From assembly GCA_900544755.1 (NCBI GenBank), contig UQWQ01000062.1:1-12355 (forward strand): 12,355 bases of DNA, given 5' to 3'. This document shows, in pieces, positions 6,606 to 12,355 of this stretch. Origin of the DNA: an uncultured Collinsella sp. (GTDB lineage: Bacteria > Actinomycetota > Coriobacteriia > Coriobacteriales > Coriobacteriaceae). The notes under the pieces are model-generated. The model saw only the letters and a list, made by a program, of their open reading frames with translations. It was not told where the DNA came from and searched no databases. The translations under genes and the position numbers were made by a program. Position 1 is the stretch's first letter. Every line of letters begins with the position of its first letter.

Positions 6606-6846
6606 GGCGTCTCCTGGAAAATGCGGTCGATGTTGTCACTGATACGGGCTGGTGCGGATACAGCTTACTATAGTGCACCTGAACAGCGTTCATGATATCC
6701 GGAGACCGGTGTCGTTCTGCAACCAAGCCGCAATCGAATACGTCTCGTGTGGGTGAGATATCAGCGGGCGTGGCGGTTGCCTACGAGCTTAAGAACGATG
6801 TTTTGCGTTGAGTTTCGATATTCAGGGTGACATAAGTGTCGCGGTT
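6606..6846. promoter_or_regulatory. lacI-proximal half of the lacI/ebgA spacer
   Basis: This part of the 376-base divergent spacer carries no gene. On the minus strand TATAGT (6672-6667) is a fair -10 element for lacI, but no good -35 is seen in front of it. Single operator-like half sites occur at 6718-6724 (TGCAACC) and around 6774-6780 (CGGTTGC). Nothing else is recognised. Confidence 0.35.
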
Positions 6847-6848
6847 GT

Positions 6849-6862
6849 ACAACCGGTTGCAC
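6849..6862. promoter_or_regulatory. LacI-type operator O1 (upstream, auxiliary)
   Basis: ACAACCGGTTGCAC, with a perfect 10-bp CAACCGGTTG palindrome and the central CG typical of LacI-family sites. It is centred 45 bp upstream of O2, suiting DNA looping or cooperative binding. Confidence 0.85.
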
Positions 6863-6893
6863 CGTTAATCCGGCCAAATCGACCGTTCAGCGG

Positions 6894-6907
6894 ACAACCG
6901 GTTGCAC
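6894..6907. promoter_or_regulatory. LacI-type operator O2, overlapping the ebgA -35
   Basis: A second identical 14-bp copy, ACAACCGGTTGCAC. Its right half contains TTGCAC, the best -35 element for ebgA, so bound repressor should exclude RNA polymerase. Confidence 0.88.
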
Positions 6908-6931
6908 ATGTTTTTGCATCGTCCGTAAGAT
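6902..6931 (+). promoter_or_regulatory. Candidate ebgA promoter
   Basis: TTGCAC (6902-6907) and TAAGAT (6926-6931) are spaced by 18 bases, which is acceptable for a main-sigma promoter. The predicted start of transcription is near 6938, giving a leader of about 44 bases before ebgA. The -35 lies within O2 and the start point within O3. Confidence 0.65.
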
Positions 6932-6935
6932 AAGG

Positions 6936-6949
6936 ACAACCGGTTGCAC
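6936..6949. promoter_or_regulatory. LacI-type operator O3, over the ebgA transcription start
   Basis: A third identical ACAACCGGTTGCAC copy, centred 42 bp (four helical turns) downstream of O2 and overlapping the predicted +1. Confidence 0.88.
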
Positions 6950-6981
6950 AAGAATCACTACGATGACGAAGGAGCATCACC

Positions 6982-9900
6982 ATGGACGCCATTAACGATT
7001 GGGAAAACCAAGCGCTCACCCACAGGAACCGCCTGGCACCCCATGCGTACTTTATGGGTTATGAGACCGCCGATCTCGCCGCTACGTACAGCCGCGAGCT
7101 GTCGCGCGGGTTTGTCCAGCTGTCTGGCTCGTGGCAGTTCCGCCTCTTTGAGGGGCCTGCTGCCGTCTCCAACGAGGAGCTCTCCACGTACAAGTCCGAG
7201 TGGGATCACGTGGAGGTTCCGCACCTGTGGCAGGTAGACGGCTATGGCAACCTTGCCTATACCGACGAGGGTTTCCCGTTTCCGGTGGATCAGCCGTTCG
7301 TTCCCTCCGACGACCCCACGGGCGTCTACCAGCGCATCGTCAACCTTCCCGCCGTTCCTGCCGGCGCCCGCGAGATCATTCGCTTCGACGGCATCGAGAG
7401 CTATGGCGAGCTGTACGTCAACGGCCAGTTTATCGGCATGACCAAGGGCTCGCGTCTGTCCGCCGAGTTCGACGTGACCGACGCGCTCGTCGAGGGCGAC
7501 AACCTGTTTGCGGTCAAGGTCCTGCAGTACAGCGATGGCAGCTATATCGAGGATCAGGACATGTGGTGGGCTTCGGGCATCTTCCGCGATGTGTACCTTA
7601 TGCAGCGTCCCGCCGCGCACCTGGTCGACTTTAGGTTCCGCACGCACCGCGAGGGCGATGCCGCTCTGATCACGCTCGATACGGTGGCCGAGGGCGCTAC
7701 CCGCGTCGTGTTTACGCTCAGCGATGGCGAGAACGTGGTCGCTACGGGCGAGTGCGTCGACGGCCATGCCGAGTGCAGCGTTGCCGATGCCCACTTCTGG
7801 AACCCCGAGGACCCCTTCCTCTATGACCTTACGTTTGAGGTCTACGACGGTGACGAGGTCAGCGAGTACGTTCCGCATCGCCAGGGCCTTGCCGAGGTGA
7901 CGGTCGAGGGCAATCATATCTACCTCAACGGCACCTACTTTAAGATGCATGGCGTCAACCGCCACGATCACGACGATCACAAGGGCCGCGCCGTGGGCCT
8001 CGATCGCATGCGCCGTGACCTGGAGCTCATGAAGCGACACAACATCAACGCGGTGCGCACCTCTCACTATGCCAATGACCCGCGCTTCTACGAGCTGTGC
8101 GATGAGTATGGCATCATGCTGGTCGCCGAGACCGATATGGAGAGTCACGGCTTCGAGAATATCGGCAATATCGCCCTGGTCACCGACGACCCGGCATGGG
8201 AGCCGGCCTACGTCGACCGCATTGAGCGCCTGGTGATGCAGGAGCGCAACCACGCCTGCATCATTATGTGGTCGATGGGCAACGAGAGCGGCTATGGCTG
8301 CAACATCCGCGCGATGTACGCCAAGGCTCACGAGCTCGATGATCGTCCGGTCCATTACGAGGAGGACCGCAACGCCGATACCGTCGACGTCATTTCCACG
8401 ATGTACTCCCGTGTGTCGCAGATGAACGACTTTGGTGAGCATCCGTTCCCCAAGCCGCGCATCAACTGCGAGTACGGCCACTCCATGGGCAATGGCCCCG
8501 GAGGTCTGTCCGAGTACCAGGAGGTCTTCGATCGCTGGGATTGCATCCAAGGCCAGTTTATCTGGGAATGGTGCGACCACGGTTTGGCTGCTGTGGCCGA
8601 GGACGGCGTTGCCTACGATATGTATGGTGGCGACAACGGCGATTACCCCAACAACAGCAACTTCTGCATCGATGGCATGGTGTTCCCCTGGCAGCAGCCG
8701 AGCCCGGGCCTTACCGAGTACGGCCAGGTCATCTGCCCGGTCCGCATGGCTTATGACGCCGAGGCAGGCGAGCTGACCGTCACCAACAAGCGTTGGTTCA
8801 CCACCCTCGAGGATGTCTGCCTGTCGGCCGAGACCCTGGTGGACGGCGACGTGGTCTGCCGCAAGACGCTTATGCCCGGCGCGGTGGCTCCCGGCGAATC
8901 CGTCCAGCTGCCACTGGTGATTCGCGAGGCCGCGGTAGGCGAGACCCTGCTGACCGTGCGCGCCTACACCATGGCGGCTCACGCCTGGTGCGAGCCGATG
9001 TTCCAGCTGGGCGCAAGCCAGTTTGCCATCGCAAACCATCCGGCGCCGGCCATCGCCGCCCCCGCTCGTCCTGAGCTTACGGTCGAGGAGACCGAGCAGG
9101 AGATCCGCATTCACTCCCTCAACGGTGAGCTGACCTTCAACAAAGTTAACGGTACCGTGAGCGAGTGGAAGGCATCCGGCCGCGATGTCATGGCTTCTGG
9201 CCCCCAGGTTGGTTTTTGGCATCCGCTCGTCGACAACCACGCTCAGGAGTATGACTCCCTGTGGAAGGACAACTTCATCGATGTGATGCAGACGTCTACC
9301 CGCAAGGTTTCTTGGAAGCAGGACGGCAATGCGGTCGTCGTTACCGTGAGCCAGCGTATCGCTCCTCCCGTCCGCGCGTTCGGCATGCGCGTCGAGCTCG
9401 TCTACACCGTGCTTCCGAGCGGTCGCGTCGACCTCAAGGTTTCCGGCGAGCCCTACGGCGATTACTCGGATATCATCCCGCGCATCGGCATCTCCTTCGA
9501 GGTCCCCGGTTGCGATCGTGCCGTCGAGTGGTATGGCCACGGCCCGGGCGAGAACTATCCGGACTCGCTGCGCGCCAACCCGGTCGGTCATTACCGCACT
9601 ACGGTCGACGACATGTTCACGCCCTACGTTATGCCTCAGGACTGCGCCAACCGTGAGGGTACCCGCTGGGTTGCCCTGCGCTCCAGTCACGGTGACGGCG
9701 TGTTGGTGACTCGTCCGGCTGATGCCGCCTCCAACCCGTTCTCGTTCTCGGCATGGCCCTATAGCTGCGAGGCAATAGATAACGCCAAGCACGTCTACGA
9801 CCTTGTCAAGGGCGATACGGTCACGGTCAACATCAACGACCAGCTGCTCGGCCTTGGCTCGAACTCTTGGGGTTCCGAGGTGCTCGATTCCTACCGCACC

Positions 9901-9990
9901 CGTTTTGAGAGCTTCAGCTTTGAGGTGTCCCTGCGACCGCTGACGTCTGCCGACCTTGCTCAGGCGCTGGCACCCATTAAGGAGGCATAA
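6982..9990 (+). CDS. ebgA: EbgA-type beta-galactosidase large subunit (GH2)
   Basis: A cytoplasmic glycoside hydrolase family 2 enzyme that cleaves beta-galactosides such as lactose. The 1002-residue protein resembles E. coli EbgA (about 1030 residues) along its length, from the start (DWENQALTHRNRLAP, 6-20) to LLGLGSNSWGSEVLDS (955-970). Domain order is the GH2 one: sugar-binding jelly roll (about 40-210), immunoglobulin-like domain (about 213-305), TIM barrel (about 306-590), a second beta domain, then the C-terminal beta-galactosidase small-chain domain (about 710-985). The acid/base is Glu435 in MGNESGYG and the nucleophile is Glu497 in CEYGHSMGN. No signal peptide is seen. GAAGGAG lies 7 bases before the ATG. 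ebgC follows after 3 bases. Transcription is probably controlled by the three operators upstream. The natural substrate could be a galactoside other than lactose. Confidence 0.96.
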   Translation: MDAINDWENQALTHRNRLAPHAYFMGYETADLAATYSRELSRGFVQLSGSWQFRLFEGPAAVSNEELSTYKSEWDHVEVPHLWQVDGYGNLAYTDEGFPFPVDQPFVPSDDPTGVYQRIVNLPAVPAGAREIIRFDGIESYGELYVNGQFIGMTKGSRLSAEFDVTDALVEGDNLFAVKVLQYSDGSYIEDQDMWWASGIFRDVYLMQRPAAHLVDFRFRTHREGDAALITLDTVAEGATRVVFTLSDGENVVATGECVDGHAECSVADAHFWNPEDPFLYDLTFEVYDGDEVSEYVPHRQGLAEVTVEGNHIYLNGTYFKMHGVNRHDHDDHKGRAVGLDRMRRDLELMKRHNINAVRTSHYANDPRFYELCDEYGIMLVAETDMESHGFENIGNIALVTDDPAWEPAYVDRIERLVMQERNHACIIMWSMGNESGYGCNIRAMYAKAHELDDRPVHYEEDRNADTVDVISTMYSRVSQMNDFGEHPFPKPRINCEYGHSMGNGPGGLSEYQEVFDRWDCIQGQFIWEWCDHGLAAVAEDGVAYDMYGGDNGDYPNNSNFCIDGMVFPWQQPSPGLTEYGQVICPVRMAYDAEAGELTVTNKRWFTTLEDVCLSAETLVDGDVVCRKTLMPGAVAPGESVQLPLVIREAAVGETLLTVRAYTMAAHAWCEPMFQLGASQFAIANHPAPAIAAPARPELTVEETEQEIRIHSLNGELTFNKVNGTVSEWKASGRDVMASGPQVGFWHPLVDNHAQEYDSLWKDNFIDVMQTSTRKVSWKQDGNAVVVTVSQRIAPPVRAFGMRVELVYTVLPSGRVDLKVSGEPYGDYSDIIPRIGISFEVPGCDRAVEWYGHGPGENYPDSLRANPVGHYRTTVDDMFTPYVMPQDCANREGTRWVALRSSHGDGVLVTRPADAASNPFSFSAWPYSCEAIDNAKHVYDLVKGDTVTVNINDQLLGLGSNSWGSEVLDSYRTRFESFSFEVSLRPLTSADLAQALAPIKEA
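9979..9985 (+). promoter_or_regulatory. ebgC ribosome site inside the end of ebgA
   Basis: AAGGAGG is formed by the last codons of ebgA (Lys-Glu-Ala) just before its TAA, 8 bases ahead of the ebgC ATG. This couples the two subunits tightly. Confidence 0.8.
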
Positions 9991-9993
9991 GTC

Positions 9994-10449
9994 ATGCATG
10001 TCTTTAACTCGCGCGCCGATTTCGACGCTCAGATGAAGTCCGTCAAGAAGTGGATGCGCACCGGTCAGGCGCTCGATGGCGTTGCCGACCTGCAGCACGA
10101 CGTGGCTTACTCCATCGGCGACTCGTTGGTGTACTGGTGGGTGAACGCCCACGAGGCGGCTACCGCCGACCTGGTCGGTCGCCGTCGCTACCATGCCGTG
10201 CTCGCCCCGCTCGACGGCGACCTGACTGTCGAGGTGGCTTCCAAGACGGATCTTACCCGCACGCGCGCCTACAGCGATATCGACGATCGCGAGCGCTTTG
10301 AGGGTACGGGGGAGACCGTGACGATTCCCGCCGGCGGCGTTGCCGTCGTCGAGATCGACGAGGCCTACCGTGTCGTGGCCGATGTCGCGGATCCCCGCGT
10401 CGTGGTACTGCACGTGACGGTTGAAGGTTATTCCTTCCCCAACAAGTAG
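9994..10449 (+). CDS. ebgC: EbgC, beta-galactosidase small subunit (YhcH/YjgK/YiaL family)
   Basis: EbgC is the small partner needed for full activity of the Ebg beta-galactosidase. The 151-residue protein matches E. coli EbgC (149 residues) in length and in several conserved stretches: VKKWMR (17-22), AYSIGDSLVYW (38-48), GRRRYHAV (62-69), GETVTIPAG (106-114), an IDEAYR motif near 121-126 and a VEGYSFPNK end. The family has a cupin-like beta-barrel fold with metal-binding His and Glu residues in related members. The gene starts 3 bases after ebgA, using a ribosome site within it, so the two are surely one operon. No clear terminator follows directly; a weak 5-bp hairpin lies at 10454-10467. 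Confidence 0.95.
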   Translation: MHVFNSRADFDAQMKSVKKWMRTGQALDGVADLQHDVAYSIGDSLVYWWVNAHEAATADLVGRRRYHAVLAPLDGDLTVEVASKTDLTRTRAYSDIDDRERFEGTGETVTIPAGGVAVVEIDEAYRVVADVADPRVVVLHVTVEGYSFPNK

Positions 10450-10483
10450 TATTCGTCCGTTTGGACGTTTGCTTCGCGCCGTT

Positions 10484-10525
10484 AAGGGGGATGGCTTTGT
10501 TGACTCCCTTTTCCCCATTCCCCTT
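10484..10525 (+). other. Stem-loop in the ebgC-permease gap
   Basis: AAGGGGGATGG (10484-10494) can pair with CCATTCCCCTT (10515-10525), 10 of 11 bases, around a 20-base pyrimidine-rich loop. No T-run follows, so it is not an ordinary terminator. It could be an attenuating or mRNA-stabilising structure between ebgC and the permease, or chance in a G/C-rich gap. Confidence 0.3.
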
Positions 10526-10602
10526 GGCAGGTGCGTCGTCCACGATTGCGCTTGCAGTCCGGACGGTTTTAGATGAGATATAACGGATGATTGGGAGGGC
10601 TT

Positions 10603-12066
10603 ATGAGCTCTGAAAAACGAGGAACGATCGGTTCGTTCGCTCTGCTGGGCATGACGGTCGCCGCCGTGTTCGGTATCAAGAACATCATCAACAACAACGC
10701 GGCCATCGGCTTGGCAGCTGCGCCGTCGTTCTTCTTCGCCACGCTTTTGTACTTTGTCCCCTATACCCTGGTTACCGCCGAGTTCGTCAGCCTCAACAGG
10801 GACTCCGAGTCTGGCGTGTACGCATGGGTTAAGACCTCGATGGGTGGTCGCTGGGCGTTCCTGACGGCATTTAGCTACTGGTTCGTTAACCTGTTCTACT
10901 TTGCGTCCGTCCTGCCCAACGTCATCATCTACGCGAGCTACGTGTTCTTTGGTGCCAATGCAGAGCTTTCGCAGCTGTGGATCACCATTATCGAGATCGT
11001 CGTCTTTGCTATCGCCACGTGGGTTTCGACCAAGGGCGCTAAGTGGATCGGCTCCATTTCCTCCTTCGGCTCGACCGCGGCTCTCGGCCTGACTGCCGTG
11101 TTCATCTTGCTGTCCCTGGCTGCTGCCTTTGGCGGCGTCGAGTTCGCTACGGCTCCTACCCCCGCTAACATGGCTCCCGACATGAGCAACTTCGCAACTA
11201 TGTGGGGCTTCTTCGGTACGCTTGCCTGGATCATCCAGGGCGTTGGCGGCGCTGAGTCTGTCGGCGTGTTCCTTAACGACCTTAAGGGCGGCGTCAAGGC
11301 CTTCGTGCGCACCGTCGTTATCGCCGGCCTGACCATCGGCCTTCTGTACGCAGGCGCTTCGCTGCTGGTCAACCTGTTCATTCCCGAGGGCGGCGTTGCC
11401 ATCTCCACCGGTATCTTCGACGTATTCGGCGCTGTCTTTGCCCACTTTGGCATTCCCATGGAAGTGTCCACGCGCGTCATTGGCCTGATCCTTCTCGCTG
11501 CCACGCTGGGCTCCCTCATGATGTGGACCTCTGCTCCCATCAAGGTCTTCTTCACCGAGATCCCCAAGGGCGTCTTTGGTAGCAAGATCGTCGAGCTCAA
11601 CGAGCACGGCATTCCCGCCCGCGCCGCTTGGCTGCAGTTCGCCATCGTCGTCCCCATCCTGATCATCCCGGCCTTGGGCTCTGGTAACCTCGACGACCTG
11701 CTCATGATCGTCACCAACATGACGGCTGCCACTGCTCTGCTCCCGCCGCTGCTGATCCTGCTTGCCTACTTTATGCTGCGCAAGAACTTCGACGCCGCTC
11801 CCCGTGACTTCCGCATGGGCTCGCGCAGCTTTGGTCTGGTCGTTGCCGCATTCCTGCTTGTGGTCTTCTGCTTTGTGCTTGTCTGCGGCACCATCCCGCT
11901 CGATCAGCCGCTGTGGCTGACGCTGGTCTACAACGTTGGCGGTGTGGTTGTCTTCCTGGGCCTTGCCGTGATGTGGTACAACCGCTATATCAACCGCCTG
12001 CGCGAGACCGATCCCGAGGCCGCCGAGAGCGAGCTGCGCCCCTCCGTCCTCGACATGATGGAGTAG
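10603..12066 (+). CDS. APC-superfamily amino-acid permease (YjeM/GadC-like)
   Basis: The 487-residue membrane protein has about 12 hydrophobic segments, starting with residues 10-30 and ending near 440-458, and a charged cytoplasmic tail. APC-family marks are the GIKNII stretch in the first helix, ESGVYAWV (69-76) and GGAESVGVFLNDLKGG (215-230) around helix 6. The overall style, including AEFVSLNRDSESG and WTSAPIKVFFTEIPKG (308-323), recalls the glutamate/GABA antiporter and YjeM group. The substrate cannot be read from sequence; an amino acid or its decarboxylation product is likely, not a sugar. The ATG at 10603 follows GGGAGG at a short spacing of 4 bases; a TTG at 10591 is in frame but overlaps that site. 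The gap of 153 bases from ebgC suggests separate control, although read-through from the ebg operon is possible. Confidence 0.88.
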   Translation: MSSEKRGTIGSFALLGMTVAAVFGIKNIINNNAAIGLAAAPSFFFATLLYFVPYTLVTAEFVSLNRDSESGVYAWVKTSMGGRWAFLTAFSYWFVNLFYFASVLPNVIIYASYVFFGANAELSQLWITIIEIVVFAIATWVSTKGAKWIGSISSFGSTAALGLTAVFILLSLAAAFGGVEFATAPTPANMAPDMSNFATMWGFFGTLAWIIQGVGGAESVGVFLNDLKGGVKAFVRTVVIAGLTIGLLYAGASLLVNLFIPEGGVAISTGIFDVFGAVFAHFGIPMEVSTRVIGLILLAATLGSLMMWTSAPIKVFFTEIPKGVFGSKIVELNEHGIPARAAWLQFAIVVPILIIPALGSGNLDDLLMIVTNMTAATALLPPLLILLAYFMLRKNFDAAPRDFRMGSRSFGLVVAAFLLVVFCFVLVCGTIPLDQPLWLTLVYNVGGVVVFLGLAVMWYNRYINRLRETDPEAAESELRPSVLDMME

Positions 12067-12113
12067 CGGCTAGGATTAATCTACGGCTGTGGAATAAATC
12101 GATTCCCTTTCCT

Positions 12114-12143
12114 AAGGAGGGGCCTTACGAGGCCCCTCCTTTT
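12114..12143 (+). terminator. Rho-independent terminator after the permease gene
   Basis: AAGGAGGGGCC (12114-12124) pairs perfectly with GGCCCCTCCTT (12131-12141) around a TTACGA loop, followed by a T-run. It lies 47 bases after the permease stop codon. Confidence 0.93.
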
Positions 12144-12150
12144 GTGTTTT

Positions 12151-12355
12151 GGGGCATGGTTTTGGACCCCGTGGTCAAAAAATGCCAAATATGAGTACTG
12201 TTGCAAAAGAGGTGACATATTTTTCGGCCTGTTCTGAGCAAAAACGGGCTCAAAATCAATTTATATAACCCCCTTTAAAGGGCGTTTGACGGCTTTCAAC
12301 GGTGGCGCGCGCAGACGTGGTGTAAGAGCGTCCCGAGGTCCGTCGCTGCAAGTCC
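12151..12355. other. AT-richer non-coding stretch with hairpin and palindrome
   Basis: No plausible gene is seen. An imperfect hairpin pairs GGCAT (12153-12157), TTTT and GACC with GGTC, AAAA and ATGCC (12182-12186) around a CCGT loop. Further on, CCCTTTAAAGGG (12271-12282) is a perfect palindrome that extends to 12267-12286 with one mismatch per side. The composition is clearly lower in GC than the genes nearby up to about 12290. It resembles a dispersed intergenic element, but the window has no second copy and continues past the edge. Confidence 0.4.

Noticed and set aside
6958..11607. Very long open frame (about 1,549 codons) on the minus strand opposite ebgA, ebgC and the permease gene
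   Set aside because: It is a shadow. The forward genes almost never use TTA, CTA or TCA, so the aligned reverse frame lacks stops. The translation is low-complexity and has no family signature, while the forward genes have clear homologues and ribosome sites.

Overview
The window looks like chromosome of a high-GC anaerobic actinobacterium of the class Coriobacteriia, most likely Collinsella. This rests on recognised gene types, the GC-rich codon use and strong AGGAGG ribosome sites, not on a database match. There are nine protein genes, no RNA genes, and no transposon or phage. Most genes are ordinary; the less expected material is in the non-coding DNA and in the split-type larC.

Left part (1-3495). 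A bidirectional terminator (1-39) precedes a leftward set: serB (phosphoserine phosphatase), then larB, larC and a TetR-type regulator. larB, larC and tetR are tightly packed and form one operon for part of the nickel-pincer (lactate racemase) cofactor pathway. LarC has a very histidine-rich segment and ends after its first domain. A 34-bp inverted repeat lies between serB and larB and could be the operator of the terminal TetR gene. serB is divergent from aspS.

Middle (3496-5588). aspS (aspartyl-tRNA synthetase) runs rightward, with a leader hairpin just before its ribosome site and a strong terminator after it. From the terminator to the stop codon of the convergent lacI gene lies an array of hairpin units with an exact 62-bp period. 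The stem sequences differ from unit to unit but mostly stay complementary within a unit.

Right part (5589-12355). A LacI-family repressor gene is divergent from ebgA-ebgC (evolved-beta-galactosidase type, GH2 plus the small YhcH/EbgC protein). The shared spacer has three identical 14-bp LacI-type operators. Two of them overlap the -35 element and the likely transcription start of ebgA, the third lies about 45 bp upstream, so repression with DNA looping is a natural model. An APC-family amino-acid permease follows and ends in a strong terminator. The last 200 bases are non-coding, AT-richer and contain an imperfect hairpin and a palindrome, which looks like a dispersed intergenic element.
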